Notes: generated by a model not told the origin, from the letters alone. Shown: positions 54,452 to 64,000, counted from the stretch's first letter. The stretch: DNA of 64,000 bases from Acinetobacter sp. UBA3106 (GCA_002365595.1 DFAM01000009.1:62001-126000), one strand, 5' to 3'. Program-made: numbers and translations.

Positions 54452-55153
54452 CTATTTTAAGGCGTATGGCAACATTGCTAGATAAGTTGAAGGATTTTTG
54501 CGTTGTCCGTCTTTAACCACTTCATAATGTAGGTGTGGACCAGTACAACGACCTGTACAACCGACATTGGCAATATGTTCACCGGCATCGACGCGATCGC
54601 CAACACGAGCAATCAAACGGGACGCATGTGCGTAACGGGTTAAATAACCATTACCGTGATTAATTTCCACGTATTGACCATAACCTGTACCCCAACCTGA
54701 TTTGGTGACTACACCCGGGCCAGTTGCATAAATAGGTGTACCACTTGGTGCAGATAAGTCTAAACCAGAATGGTTTTCAGCACGACCGCCCATAGTACGG
54801 CCACCATAGTTTGAGCTTACACGTTTCATCTCTGGAAGAGGATGAGACACCAACCAAGAGTAGGCATTGCCAGAATAAGTTTTTGAGCTTGCTGAACCGT
54901 ATTTTTTTGCTAAAGATTCGTTGTTTAATTCAGTGGTTTTTTTACGTAATTGAACGTTCATTCGGGTTTCAGCAGGAATATCAATATCATTTGATTCTGC
55001 ATAAGACCCTTGAGCTAAAGTACGGGTTAATTGTTCAATGCGATCTACCGATGCATTGTTAGAGTTAGGATTTAATTCGACTAAATCTGCAAAAGCTACA
55101 GATGCGGCAGAAGCTGCCAATGAAAACGCTAATAAAATACGTCGCGTGTGCAT
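54452..55153 (-). CDS. M23-family peptidoglycan endopeptidase
   Basis: Exported LytM-type metallopeptidase. A signal peptide (about 1-22, ending AFA) precedes a 90-residue spacer and a C-terminal peptidase domain. All zinc and catalytic residues are present: HxxxD (His128, Asp132 in NHSGLDLSAP), His176 and HLH (His207, His209 in TGPHLHYEV). It therefore looks active rather than a degenerate EnvC-type activator. A cysteine pair (Cys199, Cys203) may form a disulfide. Divergent from the DciA-like gene. Confidence 0.92.
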   Translation of the reverse strand: MHTRRILLAFSLAASAASVAFADLVELNPNSNNASVDRIEQLTRTLAQGSYAESNDIDIPAETRMNVQLRKKTTELNNESLAKKYGSASSKTYSGNAYSWLVSHPLPEMKRVSSNYGGRTMGGRAENHSGLDLSAPSGTPIYATGPGVVTKSGWGTGYGQYVEINHGNGYLTRYAHASRLIARVGDRVDAGEHIANVGCTGRCTGPHLHYEVVKDGQRKNPSTYLAMLPYALK

Positions 55154-55260
55154 AAAAACCTCTTTTGACTGTTCTTAATCAATGTCCTTGCGTGATCTCT
55201 TCCTTGATATCTACTAAAAGAAGTGCGTAAGATTAAGACATAAATATGTAGGAACAATGT

Positions 55261-55701
55261 ATGTCGGAACCAGTGAACGTCTTTCAACAAACAAGAAAAC
55301 ACTTAAAAACAGGAAACTTTACGTTTCTCTCTACACAAGTTGCTGCATGGCAGAAACTCACAAAACTCATTCAACCGATATTGCCCCAACCGGAGCAATG
55401 GCAAGTTGTTTGTTATCAACATGGCATTTTGACGATAACAGGTGCAAATCAAGCCATGATTAGTCAACTTGCATATCTTCAAAAGCAATATATTACTCAA
55501 TTGTCGCAATTGCCTGAATTTAAAGACCTGCAAAAAATGCAAGTACGTTTAAGAATTCAAACACAAACCCCAATAAAACCCCAATCTCTGTCCAGATCCC
55601 TTAGTCCAGATACTCAAGACTTACTTCGCGGTGCTGCTGACTTTGTAAGCGACTCTAAGCTTAGCCAAGCTATGCTACGTTTGGCAAGCAATAAAAAGTA
55701 A
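55261..55701 (+). CDS. DUF721/DciA-like replication helicase loader
   Basis: The 146-residue basic protein begins NVFQQTRKHLKTGNFTFLSTQ and has a compact alpha/beta centre (WQVVCYQHGILTITGANQAMISQLAYLQKQYI) as in the DUF721/DciA family, which loads DnaB in bacteria lacking DnaC. The C-terminal half is Ser/Gln-rich and less conserved. AGGAAC lies 7 nt before the ATG. The gene sits alone between the M23 peptidase and lpxC. Confidence 0.8.
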   Translation: MSEPVNVFQQTRKHLKTGNFTFLSTQVAAWQKLTKLIQPILPQPEQWQVVCYQHGILTITGANQAMISQLAYLQKQYITQLSQLPEFKDLQKMQVRLRIQTQTPIKPQSLSRSLSPDTQDLLRGAADFVSDSKLSQAMLRLASNKK

Positions 55702-55798
55702 CCAATACAGGCATACCATTGAATTAAGAAAAAAAATATGTGAACTGTTTAACAGTCCCTTTTGTTACATTATAACGCTTGCATTAAAAGACAATGAC

Positions 55799-56701
55799 TT
55801 ATGTCACACTGACATAAGAAATTGGACATTGATTAATGTCATCAAATGTTACAATTTCGTAATTAGCAGGATCACTTTTAACATTGCGTAATAATTGATT
55901 ATTTAAGGCATGACCGGACTTATAACCGTCAAATTTGGCAATAATCTGGTGTCCTAAGAGATATAAATCCCCTACCGCATCCAGAATTTTGTGACGCACA
56001 AATTCATCCGAGAAGCGAAGTCCTTCTTCATTAACTACACCGGTTTCATCCACCCCAATGGCATTTTCCAGACTGGCACCTAAGGCCAGATTATTGGCTT
56101 TTAAATAATCCAGATCTTTCATAAAACCGAAAGTCCGTGCTTCACTGACTTCGTAGACAAAAGTTTCGGTAGAAAAGTCGATGGTTGCAGACTGATATTC
56201 TTTTTTAAATGCGGGATGATCAAAATCAATCGTAAAGTTGAGTTGAAAGCCGTCATGAGGATGAAATACTGCACGTTTATCATCAATCAATGCTTCTACA
56301 GGTTTTAAAATTTTTATAAATTTTTTCGCTGCATTTTGTTCTTGTAATCCACCTTGCATCAGCAAGTAAATAAATGGACCTGCACTGCCATCCATGATTG
56401 GAACTTCTGAAGCCGAAACTTCAATAATCAGATTATCAATTCCCAGACCTGCAATGGCACTCATGACATGCTCAATGGTACCTACCTTGGCATTTTCCTG
56501 AACCAGATTAGAACACATGAAGGCTTCTTGAATCAGCAGTGCATCTGCTGGAATATCCACCGGCGGATCTAAATCGATACGTCGAAATACAATTCCCCCA
56601 TCCACATGGTGCGGCACAAAGTTAATTAAGACTTTTTGCCCACTATGAAGACCAATACCGCTCGCTTTCACGACACGCTGTAGGGTACGTTGTTTCAACA
56701 T
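55799..56701 (-). CDS. lpxC: UDP-3-O-acyl-GlcNAc deacetylase
   Basis: Zinc enzyme for the committed step of lipid A synthesis. 300 residues: KQRTLQRVVKASGIGLHSGQ at the N-terminus, zinc His in TIEHVMSAIAGLGIDN (about 75-90), catalytic region FVRHKILDAVGDLYLLG (about 235-251), and Asp242-type ligand. Loss-of-function mutations in this gene are a known route to colistin resistance in A. baumannii; here it is intact. Confidence 0.97.
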   Translation of the reverse strand: MLKQRTLQRVVKASGIGLHSGQKVLINFVPHHVDGGIVFRRIDLDPPVDIPADALLIQEAFMCSNLVQENAKVGTIEHVMSAIAGLGIDNLIIEVSASEVPIMDGSAGPFIYLLMQGGLQEQNAAKKFIKILKPVEALIDDKRAVFHPHDGFQLNFTIDFDHPAFKKEYQSATIDFSTETFVYEVSEARTFGFMKDLDYLKANNLALGASLENAIGVDETGVVNEEGLRFSDEFVRHKILDAVGDLYLLGHQIIAKFDGYKSGHALNNQLLRNVKSDPANYEIVTFDDINQCPISYVSVT

Positions 56702-56764
56702 GTTTTTCTATCATCTGCTCATCAAACCGCTATACGTTAGCATATTTAGCCATTGATAAAAAAT

Positions 56765-56791
56765 AAAAAGGTAGCCGCAAGACTACCTTTT
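56765..56791 (-). terminator. Terminator of ftsZ
   Basis: AAAAGGTAG CCGCAAGA CTACCTTTT stem with a T-rich minus-strand tail. Confidence 0.8.
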
Positions 56792-56825
56792 CTGTTGAAT
56801 TTATGCAGATTGCATAGATTTTTCT

Positions 56826-58016
56826 TTATTTACGTTGCTGATTTTTCAAGTAATCTTGAATGCTCATTGGCGTTGGACGTGCTGAACCCACTGCTGGAGA
56901 TGGTGTGGCTGCCGCCTCATTTTGCTGACGCTGAATGGCGGGCACATCATCATCTTCAACCACCGCATGCGCCACATGATTAGAAGGACGTGTTGCAGAC
57001 TGTACTGATGGACGTTTCACCGTCTCTGCTGAATCTGCTGAATTACGGGTCAAACCTGTCGCAATCACCGTTACGCTCAATTCATCACGTGCATCTGGAT
57101 CAAATACCGTACCGTAGAACACCTGACCTTCATCTAAATCGACAATCTGGTTAACTACATCGGTAATTTCTTCAATTTCACCGAAGGTCACATCATCACC
57201 GCCAGTCACGTTAATCAAAATGCCTTTGGCATTCATAATCGTTACGTTATCGAGCAGTGGACTACGGATAGCCTGTTCAGCAGCTTGACGCGCACGGGTT
57301 TCACCACGACCTGAACCCACACCCATCATGGCATAACCACGCGTACTCATGGCAGTTTTCAAATCGGCGAAGTCAAGGTTGATATGACCTGGACGAACCA
57401 CAAGATCAAAGATACTACGTACCGCATTGAGCAATACGTCATCGGCTTTTTTATACGCGTCTTTCATTGAAATATCGCGGAATACTTTAAGCAAACGCTG
57501 GTTAGGAATAATGATTAAAGAATCAACATGCGCTTCCAAAGCTTCAATGCCTTTTTCAGCAGATTGCTGGCGACGCTTACCTTCAAAGTTAAAGGGTGTA
57601 GTTACCACACCTACGGTCAAAATGCCCATTTCTTTAGCAATTTCAGCAACAACTGGCGCAGCACCGGTACCTGTACCACCACCCATACCTGCAGTAACAA
57701 ACACCATGTCTGTACCTTCCAGATGTTGACGAATCAACTCGCGGCTTTCTTCAGCAGCAGTTTGACCCACTTGCGGATTTGCACCAGCACCCAGACCACG
57801 CGTACTTTGTTCACCTAACTGGATTTTGAATTGAGCATTCATGCGGTCTAAAGCCTGTTTGTCCGTATTGGCACAAACAAATTTTACCCCTTGAATGTCG
57901 GATTCAAGCATGTGTTGCACAGCATTACCACCAGCACCACCAACACCAAATACAGTGAAACGGGCTTGACCGTTGCTATCGTTTTGATCATCTTCTAAAA
58001 ATTCAAATGAGGCCAT
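56826..58016 (-). CDS. ftsZ: Cell division GTPase FtsZ
   Basis: Tubulin-like protein forming the division ring. The start at 58016 (MASFEFLEDD) is chosen as the typical family N-terminus, giving 396 residues; the frame extends 12 codons upstream. The GTP-binding loop GGGTGTGAAPV (about 104-114) and catalytic loop are complete. The C-terminal peptide SIQDYLKNQQRK is the partner-binding tail for FtsA/ZipA, with a variant of the usual DIPAFLRKQ. Last gene of the murG-murC-ddl-ftsQAZ group. Confidence 0.98.
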   Translation of the reverse strand: MASFEFLEDDQNDSNGQARFTVFGVGGAGGNAVQHMLESDIQGVKFVCANTDKQALDRMNAQFKIQLGEQSTRGLGAGANPQVGQTAAEESRELIRQHLEGTDMVFVTAGMGGGTGTGAAPVVAEIAKEMGILTVGVVTTPFNFEGKRRQQSAEKGIEALEAHVDSLIIIPNQRLLKVFRDISMKDAYKKADDVLLNAVRSIFDLVVRPGHINLDFADLKTAMSTRGYAMMGVGSGRGETRARQAAEQAIRSPLLDNVTIMNAKGILINVTGGDDVTFGEIEEITDVVNQIVDLDEGQVFYGTVFDPDARDELSVTVIATGLTRNSADSAETVKRPSVQSATRPSNHVAHAVVEDDDVPAIQRQQNEAAATPSPAVGSARPTPMSIQDYLKNQQRK

Positions 58017-58175
58017 GACCTTTGGATTTCCTAATTCGTAATTGGCAGTCACTTAAGCCCGTATACTGCCTTGATCTTAATAAAAATTGAGTTTAGGATG
58101 CTGCCCAACTACACGCTTGTCAAGTGCAAGCCGTTAGACGTACAACTTCCTTACAATATTCCCAATAAATTTCAC

Positions 58176-59438
58176 TTAAAATATCGATTTTAACTGATTG
58201 TTTAATGCTGACCATGCCCGACCAACCCGCTTGAAAACCGTCAGTTTTTCGGGATCTGTCGTTTCTACAATCGTATCTTGCGTATCACTTTGGCTAAACA
58301 TCAACAAACCGGCAGCAGTCGTATATTGTGAACGACGTAAAGCCGCCTGATTCTGTTCATCAGCATGTACCTGTACTGGCGGATTACCTAAATGCGCTGA
58401 TACACCCAACATATGACGTGCCAAATTCACCATGCCTTCAATTTGACTGGCATCACCGGTCAGAACTACGCCATGATACAAACCATGGATGGCGCCATTA
58501 CGCTGTAACTCTTGATGAACCTGGGTCAGAATTTCTTCATAACGCGCAATAATGATTTCTGCCAGTTCAATACGGCTGATGGTTTGTGGACCATCAATCC
58601 CCTGGAATTGAATCATATGGTCAGGTTTGACCACTTTCAGGTCAACACAGCCATATAACAACTTCAGCCGTTCAGCTTCTTCAGTTGTGGTTTGCAATAC
58701 CGCAGCAATATCACGGGTAACATGTTCACCACCGCGCTGCAAAGTATGCGTCAATGCCAGGCGACCATCTAGATAGACAGCAATATTGGTAGTACCGGCA
58801 CCAATATCGACCAAGCATACACCATATTCTTTTTCATCTTTCAACAAACTGGCTTCGGCAGTCGCCAAACAGGAAACCACCATTTTCTCAACGCCAATAT
58901 TGGCCCCTTTCAGGGCACGATCCAGATTCTGCATGGTACTGATTGGCAACATCATGAGCTGATAATGCCCCACCATGCTATGTGCAGACATGCGAATCGG
59001 ATTTTGCACCCATTCCGCAGAATCGTCCAATTCAAAACCTAAAGGTACAGCACTCACCAGATAATGGTCTGACGTCAAATGACTGGCTTTGGCCAACTCG
59101 AGCGCACGAACCACTTCGCTTGTTGTAATTGTGTGGTCGCTATTTTCAATCGGTGTACGGCCTGAGGCATAAAAGCTTTTTAATTCTGCGCTTGGGATTG
59201 AAACCCAAGCGGAATGCACCCGACATTCAGCCATATCTTCTGCTTCTTGTACGGCATTTTTAATTGCCGTGATGACCTTGTCGAGACTTACAATTTTCCC
59301 TTTATTCATGCCTCGGTTACGAGCGGTTGCCATTCCAATCACTTGGATATTGTCTGGCGCATGTACCTTACCAATCAAAACTGAAACTTTGTGTGTCCCA
59401 ATGTCAATCGCAACAACCGAGGGAACAGCTTCATTCAT
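58176..59438 (-). CDS. ftsA: Cell division protein FtsA
   Basis: Actin-like ATPase that ties FtsZ to the membrane. 420 residues: phosphate-1 loop VVAIDIGTHKVSVLIG (about 8-23), phosphate-2 loop VDIGAGTTNIAVY (about 206-218), adenosine loop VVLTGDASQIEG (about 324-335), and a C-terminal amphipathic helix (FKRVGRAWSALNNQLKSIF) for membrane binding. It lies between ftsQ and ftsZ. Confidence 0.97.
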   Translation of the reverse strand: MNEAVPSVVAIDIGTHKVSVLIGKVHAPDNIQVIGMATARNRGMNKGKIVSLDKVITAIKNAVQEAEDMAECRVHSAWVSIPSAELKSFYASGRTPIENSDHTITTSEVVRALELAKASHLTSDHYLVSAVPLGFELDDSAEWVQNPIRMSAHSMVGHYQLMMLPISTMQNLDRALKGANIGVEKMVVSCLATAEASLLKDEKEYGVCLVDIGAGTTNIAVYLDGRLALTHTLQRGGEHVTRDIAAVLQTTTEEAERLKLLYGCVDLKVVKPDHMIQFQGIDGPQTISRIELAEIIIARYEEILTQVHQELQRNGAIHGLYHGVVLTGDASQIEGMVNLARHMLGVSAHLGNPPVQVHADEQNQAALRRSQYTTAAGLLMFSQSDTQDTIVETTDPEKLTVFKRVGRAWSALNNQLKSIF

Positions 59439-59509
59439 TATCTACTACTACCATTACGTGTTTAGTTAATTTATGGCCTTAAGCCTCTATTTTATATAAA
59501 GCCGCCCAA

Positions 59510-60364
59510 TTATGGCTTTACCATTCTTGCATCTGCAATGCTTGTGTCATCAATCGTTACAACAAAATGACCATTTACAATATTTTGGGGTGCTGCATTC
59601 TTCCATTGTATGGCCAATCCATTTCTATAACGCAAATCCACTGACGAAATTTTAGCCCAAACCGGTTTTAAATCACTTTGTGCCAGATGACTCAAGCGTT
59701 GAAGTTTACCCATGGTTTGATCCTGATCGACAATAATGCGCAAACCTGAATCAAACTGCATGAACCAGGTCATACGTTCTGTTAAATATAATTCTTTTAA
59801 ACGAATGTTGACCGGCAGGAATAACTGATTAATTTCATTGTAGCGACGCATCATCATTTTTGACTGAGAAGCGGGACCATGCAGCAAAGGTAATTTCTGG
59901 TTATTTTGTGGCACCACTTCTGCAAAAATATCGCCACTGTCACTCAACAGCCGTCCGGTTCCCCAGCGGGCAATGGCATGACGAGGCATCACTCGCACAC
60001 GAATTGAATTCGGCCATGCACGTGAGACCACCACGCGATCGACCCAAGACAACTCTAAAGCCTGATCCCGGATTTGTTCCAGATCAGAGGTAAAATAATT
60101 TTCTGTCACCTTGGGTGCAACATGGGTCATGACCTGGCGATTTTCAGCCTCTGAACGTGTACCTATCACACTCAGTTTGGCCACCTGAGCATCCGTCATG
60201 ACACCATACAGACCATATACTCCCACAGCCAATACGGCAAGTGCTACCAGCATCAATAGCCAGCCACCCAGATTCGTAAGCTTTTCCTTACGTGTAGGTG
60301 GCTTATCATGGATGGAGGTAATTGCTGCTCGTTTACGACGCATTGAAGCAGGGAGTTGAGCCAT
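59510..60364 (-). CDS. ftsQ: Cell division protein FtsQ
   Basis: Bitopic divisome protein linking FtsB/FtsL. The cytoplasmic tail (1-32, basic), one membrane helix (GWLLMLVALAVLAVGVYGLYG, about 34-54) and a periplasmic POTRA plus beta domain follow (KLSVIGTRSEAENRQVMTHV, SWVDRVVVSRAWPNSIRVRV). Length 284 is usual. Three bases separate it from the ddl stop codon, so it is co-translated. Confidence 0.94.
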   Translation of the reverse strand: MAQLPASMRRKRAAITSIHDKPPTRKEKLTNLGGWLLMLVALAVLAVGVYGLYGVMTDAQVAKLSVIGTRSEAENRQVMTHVAPKVTENYFTSDLEQIRDQALELSWVDRVVVSRAWPNSIRVRVMPRHAIARWGTGRLLSDSGDIFAEVVPQNNQKLPLLHGPASQSKMMMRRYNEINQLFLPVNIRLKELYLTERMTWFMQFDSGLRIIVDQDQTMGKLQRLSHLAQSDLKPVWAKISSVDLRYRNGLAIQWKNAAPQNIVNGHFVVTIDDTSIADARMVKP

Positions 60365-60367
60365 AGT

Positions 60368-61297
60368 TTAGTGAGCCGCAGCCGTTAAAGTTTGTTCTAA
60401 AATAGCCACACACAATTCATCAAAACTATAACCAACAGCTTGGGCAGCTTTTGGTACTAGAGAATGACTTGTCATGCCTGGAACAGTATTTACTTCCAAT
60501 AACCAGAAGTTACCCTGTTCATCCTGCATGGCATCAATACGACCCCAACCGCTTGCACCTACGGCCTGGAAAGCACGTAAACATAAAGCTTGCAGACGCT
60601 TTTCTTCTTCTTCAGTTAAACCACAAGGAATACCGTACTGCACATCATTGCGGTTGTATTTGGCTTCATAATCGTAGAATGCCACGTCTTTTGGCGGTTC
60701 CAGACGAATGATCGGCAAAGCCTCACCATTTAAAATCACAATGGTAAATTCACGACCGGTAATCCATTTTTCTGCCATCACCACAGCATCGTGTTCAGTC
60801 GCTTTGGCAATCGCAGCGGCAAAGTCTTCTTTACGTTCAACTTTGCTCATGCCAATACTTGAGCCTTCATGTACCGGTTTAATAATGAATGGCAGACCAA
60901 TGCTCTCCACAATCGGATCAAGATCGGAATCTTTGGTCACAATACGGTAAGGTGCGGTTGGCAGTTCTGAACCTTGCCATACCTGCTTGGTTTTCACCTT
61001 GTCCATACCAATAGCCGAACCTTGCACACCGGTACCGGTATAAGGCAGATTCAACCATTCCAATGTGCCTTGAATTTGACCATCTTCACCACCGCGACCA
61101 TGCAACACAATAAAGGCACGGTCATAGTTGACCAGTTCAGTCACACTACGCTCTTGCGGGTCAAAAGCTTCGGCATTCACCCCCGAGCGTACCAATGCTT
61201 CAAGCACAGCTTTACCACTATCTAGAGAAACCTCGCGCTCAGCTGATTTCCCACCAAGCAATACGGCAACTTTGCCGAATTTTGAAGCATTTGCCAC
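60368..61297 (-). CDS. ddlB: D-alanine--D-alanine ligase (Ddl B type)
   Basis: ATP-grasp ligase making D-Ala-D-Ala for the peptidoglycan stem peptide. 309 residues with the N-terminal GKVAVLLGGKSAEREVSL, Ser/Glu catalytic region HEGSSIGMSKV (about 143-153) and Mg site LLEVNTVPGMTSHSLVP (about 265-281). The position between murC and ftsQ is the standard dcw place for DdlB. Confidence 0.97.
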   Translation of the reverse strand: MANASKFGKVAVLLGGKSAEREVSLDSGKAVLEALVRSGVNAEAFDPQERSVTELVNYDRAFIVLHGRGGEDGQIQGTLEWLNLPYTGTGVQGSAIGMDKVKTKQVWQGSELPTAPYRIVTKDSDLDPIVESIGLPFIIKPVHEGSSIGMSKVERKEDFAAAIAKATEHDAVVMAEKWITGREFTIVILNGEALPIIRLEPPKDVAFYDYEAKYNRNDVQYGIPCGLTEEEEKRLQALCLRAFQAVGASGWGRIDAMQDEQGNFWLLEVNTVPGMTSHSLVPKAAQAVGYSFDELCVAILEQTLTAAAH

Positions 61298-61353
61298 GTT
61301 TATATCCTTAAACTTTATAACTGAACGATCACATTCAAAATCACAAAAAGTGA

Positions 61354-62802
61354 TTATTTTAAATACAATTTATTTTGTGCAAGCTCAATCGAGATAGCAC
61401 CCACATTACCTGCGCCTTGCGTTAATAACAAGTCATTTGCTTGCAATACTTTTTGCACCGCATTTTGTAAATTGCCTTCTACAGGATCAATCAAAATCGG
61501 CTCGACATCGCCGCGTAAACGGATGCTACGCGCCAGGCTACGGCTATCTGCCCCAACAATCGGTTTTTCGCCTGCAGGATACACTTCTAGCAATAACAAT
61601 TGGTCCACTTGTGACAATACATCGACGAAGTCATCAAAACAGTCGCGGGTACGGCTAAAGCGGTGCGGCTGGAACATCATCACCAGACGACGGTCTGGAT
61701 GACTTTGACGCGCAGCTTTAATGGTCGCTTCAACTTCCTTAGGATGGTGACCATAGTCATCAACCAGTTTCACGTTGCCACCGTCAACCTCAAATTCACC
61801 TTGTACCTGGAAGCGACGACCTACACCGCTAAAGCCTTCTAATGCACGGCAAATCGCGCCATCAGAAACGCCTTCATCGGTTGCAATACCAATTGCTGCC
61901 AAGGCATTCAATACATTGTGCAGACCCGGCTGGTTTACGGTCACACGAAGCGGTTCACGGTTTTTACGCAGCACGGTAAAGTGAGTGCGCATACCGTCCT
62001 GATCCACATCGACAGCACGGATGTCATTGTCTTCATTAAAACCGTAGGTTAAAAGTGGACGGCCAATACGCGGCATAATTTCACGGATGTTGGCATCATC
62101 ACCACAGACCACAGCCAAGCCGTAGAATGGAAGTTTTTGCAGGAACTGGACAAAAGTATCTTTCAGGACATCAAAGCTACCGCCATACGTATCCATATGA
62201 TCCGCATCGATGTTGGTCACAATGGTGGCCATAGGCTGCAAGTGCAGGAATGATGCATCTGATTCATCTGCTTCTGCCACGATGTAACGGCTCGCACCAA
62301 GTGCAGCATTCACGCCGGTACGGTTCAGCAAGCCACCAATCACATAGGTGGGATCAAGATTTTCTTCTGCCAGCATACAAGTCACCAAACTTGTCGTGGT
62401 GGTTTTACCATGCGTACCGGCAACGGCAATACCATGACGGTAACGCATCAACTCACCCAGCATTTCTGCACGGCGAACCACTGGAATACGGCTTTCGATG
62501 GCAGTCTTGATTTCCGGATTTTCCGGATCAATCGCGGTTGAAACCACCAGTACATTGGCATCTTTAATATTTTCTGCCGCATGGCCGATATAAACCTTGA
62601 TGCCATTTTCTTCGAGTTGCGCAGTCGTTTTAGACGCTTTGATGTCTGAACCAGACACTTGATAACCTTGGTTCTTCAATACTTCTGCGATGCCACACAT
62701 CCCTGCACCGCCGATTCCCACAAAATGAATGTGTTTGATACGGCGCATTTCAGGCACTTTGATTAATTTTTTTGCTTGATCAGCAGGAGTAGATGGAGAC
62801 AT
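61354..62802 (-). CDS. murC: UDP-N-acetylmuramate--L-alanine ligase
   Basis: Adds L-Ala to UDP-MurNAc. 482 residues: nucleotide-binding GIGGAGMCGIAEVL (about 30-43), ATP loop GTHGKTTTT (about 128-136), ADESDASFLHL (about 192-202), and the C-terminal domain with FQPHRFSRTRD. Start ATG at 62802; a 20-residue N-terminal extension precedes the Rossmann motif. 13 nt separate it from murG. Confidence 0.97.
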   Translation of the reverse strand: MSPSTPADQAKKLIKVPEMRRIKHIHFVGIGGAGMCGIAEVLKNQGYQVSGSDIKASKTTAQLEENGIKVYIGHAAENIKDANVLVVSTAIDPENPEIKTAIESRIPVVRRAEMLGELMRYRHGIAVAGTHGKTTTTSLVTCMLAEENLDPTYVIGGLLNRTGVNAALGASRYIVAEADESDASFLHLQPMATIVTNIDADHMDTYGGSFDVLKDTFVQFLQKLPFYGLAVVCGDDANIREIMPRIGRPLLTYGFNEDNDIRAVDVDQDGMRTHFTVLRKNREPLRVTVNQPGLHNVLNALAAIGIATDEGVSDGAICRALEGFSGVGRRFQVQGEFEVDGGNVKLVDDYGHHPKEVEATIKAARQSHPDRRLVMMFQPHRFSRTRDCFDDFVDVLSQVDQLLLLEVYPAGEKPIVGADSRSLARSIRLRGDVEPILIDPVEGNLQNAVQKVLQANDLLLTQGAGNVGAISIELAQNKLYLK

Positions 62803-62815
62803 ATATAACTCTAAT

Positions 62816-63913
62816 TTACAATTCTTGAATTAAACGAACCACGTGTCGGGTTGCATCTGGTTGAGCCTGTTGACGTGCCTTGACTGCCATTTCAGACAAC
62901 AATTGGCGATTCATCAACGGGGCTAAAAGTTCTTTTAAACTGTCTGGTGTTAAGGTGCTTTGTGGACAAATTTTTGCAGCACCACTATTAGCTAAAAATT
63001 TGGCATTCGCCGTCTGGTGATCATCGACTGCACTTGGCAATGGTACAAAAACCGCTGCCACCCCTGCGGTTGCAATTTCAGTGACGGTTAAAGCACCGGC
63101 ACGACAAATAATCAAGTCTGCATCAGAATAGGCTTTGGCCATATCTTCAATAAAAGGCTGTACTTCAACCTCTAAGGACGCCGGTTTATCTGCATAGCGC
63201 GCTTGGGTTGCATCGGCATGATTTTGACCACATTGATGATACACATTCAACGGTACATTCAGCTGTTTTAAAGCTTCGGGAACACGCTCATTCAATGCTT
63301 GCGCACCGAGTGAACCGCCTACAATCAATATACGTAGCGGCAAACCCGCTTTTTCACGTTCTTGATAACGCCAGGACGGACTTAAAATTTCGGTAATTTC
63401 TTTACGAACCGGATTGCCTGTGGTCACAATTTTTGCACTTTCAGCAAAAGTATGGGGAAATGCCTGACACACTTTTTTAGCAATACGTGACAACTGTGTG
63501 TTAGTAAAACCAGCAATGGCATTTTGCTCGTGAATAATCACGGGAATACCCAAGGCACGAGCCGCCAAACCGCCAGGACCCGCCACATAACCGCCAAAAC
63601 CGGCCACAGCATCGACTTTAAGCTGTTTCATATAGCGCATCGCGCTTAAGGTGGCTTTTAAAATTTTAAACGGTGCCAATAACTTACGTATAGCACCGTT
63701 TCCACGCACACCTTGAATATCAATCTGGTAAATTGGAATATCGTGATTTTTTAATAAGCGGTTTTCCATGCCTGTTGGCGTGGCCAGCCAAGACACTTCA
63801 ATCCCTTGCTGCTGTAATTCCTTGGCAACAGCAAGTGCTGGAAAAACATGCCCGCCAGTTCCGGCAGCCATCATCATCACATGTTTCGGCTTTGTTTGCG
63901 TTGCTTGGGTCAC
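62816..63913 (-). CDS. murG: MurG N-acetylglucosaminyltransferase
   Basis: Converts lipid I to lipid II on the inner face of the inner membrane. 365 residues: G-loop AAGTGGHVFPALAVA (about 16-30), membrane-facing patch, second G-loop GGSLGAQALN (about 198-207), and donor site ICRAGALTVTEIA (about 268-280). Normal length. First gene of the minus-strand cluster in this window; ftsW would be expected upstream but is outside or absent. Confidence 0.97.
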   Translation of the reverse strand: MTQATQTKPKHVMMMAAGTGGHVFPALAVAKELQQQGIEVSWLATPTGMENRLLKNHDIPIYQIDIQGVRGNGAIRKLLAPFKILKATLSAMRYMKQLKVDAVAGFGGYVAGPGGLAARALGIPVIIHEQNAIAGFTNTQLSRIAKKVCQAFPHTFAESAKIVTTGNPVRKEITEILSPSWRYQEREKAGLPLRILIVGGSLGAQALNERVPEALKQLNVPLNVYHQCGQNHADATQARYADKPASLEVEVQPFIEDMAKAYSDADLIICRAGALTVTEIATAGVAAVFVPLPSAVDDHQTANAKFLANSGAAKICPQSTLTPDSLKELLAPLMNRQLLSEMAVKARQQAQPDATRHVVRLIQEL

Positions 63914-64000
63914 AGTCTAATTCTTCAATTCTAAAATAGGGATAACGAAATTTGATTTTAAGCCAACAATTGTAATCACAAACGCATAACCGTGAAAGGT
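63914..64000 (-). other. Upstream region of murG, cut by the window edge
   Basis: AT-rich DNA with stops in all frames. Probably the murG promoter or leader; no clear boxes are assigned. Confidence 0.35.

Noticed and set aside
1..64000. CRISPR arrays, insertion sequences, tRNA/rRNA genes, prophage
   Set aside because: No regularly spaced direct repeats, transposase reading frames, cloverleaf-like sequences, rRNA segments or phage structural genes were found by reading.

Overview
The window is a stretch of chromosome from a gamma-proteobacterium that reads as Acinetobacter (Moraxellaceae), most likely not A. baumannii. The signs are an intrinsic-type OXA class D beta-lactamase, a close relative of the Omp33-36 porin, the late dcw order murG-murC-ddl-ftsQ-ftsA-ftsZ-lpxC, and moderately AT-rich DNA with AT-rich intergenic regions. 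Most genes are core housekeeping. I see no prophage, insertion sequence, CRISPR array, tRNA or rRNA.

Layout. 1-6.9 kb: partial MFS transporter, DUF475/TerC-like membrane protein, thiaminase II (tenA), GlpM and DUF1304 small membrane proteins, uvrA. 6.9-13 kb (accessory flavour): an AT-rich DUF4062 protein whose start codon lies in the right arm of a perfect inverted repeat, a membrane diguanylate cyclase, the OXA enzyme, a 1-kb gene-free region with two sRNA candidates, and the Omp33-36-like porin. 13-24 kb: choline transporter BetT, a K+-channel-fold protein with a degenerate filter, acetate permease yjcH-actP, and a CrbS/CrbR-type two-component system around an unknown gene. 24-32 kb: FMN reductase and dimethylsulfone monooxygenase (sulfur scavenging), a PQQ-type sorbosone dehydrogenase lipoprotein, an AT-rich patch of unknown ORFs, a DszC-like flavin monooxygenase, and acs. 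32-39 kb: DUF805, MscS channel, rsmE, waaA, an ArsR-type regulator with an Old Yellow Enzyme, and prfB with its programmed +1 frameshift. 39-41 kb: two tandem porin paralogues. 41-54 kb: recJ-pdxH-glmM, guaB, a YkgJ cysteine-cluster protein, an ODP-type MBL protein, a GDT1-family Mn exporter behind a yybP-ykoY manganese riboswitch, and aceE-aceF. 54-64 kb: M23 peptidase, DciA-like protein, lpxC and the ftsZ-to-murG cell wall/division cluster.

How genes work together. ActP/YjcH (uptake), Acs (activation) and CrbS/CrbR (sensing and control) form an acetate-use module spread over 16 kb. MsuE supplies FMNH2 to SfnG, and the DszC-like enzyme could use the same reductant. ArsR and the OYE share an operon with a palindromic operator.

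The most unusual finding is a roughly 127-nt intergenic element present twice (7976-8104 plus; 34921-35046 minus). It has three consecutive hairpins, an invariant AGGGAC loop, a conserved bulged T, and many compensatory base-pair changes between copies. This implies selection on structure, and I do not recognise it as a named family. Features are read by eye from the sequence. Family names rest on remembered motifs, and no database search was run.
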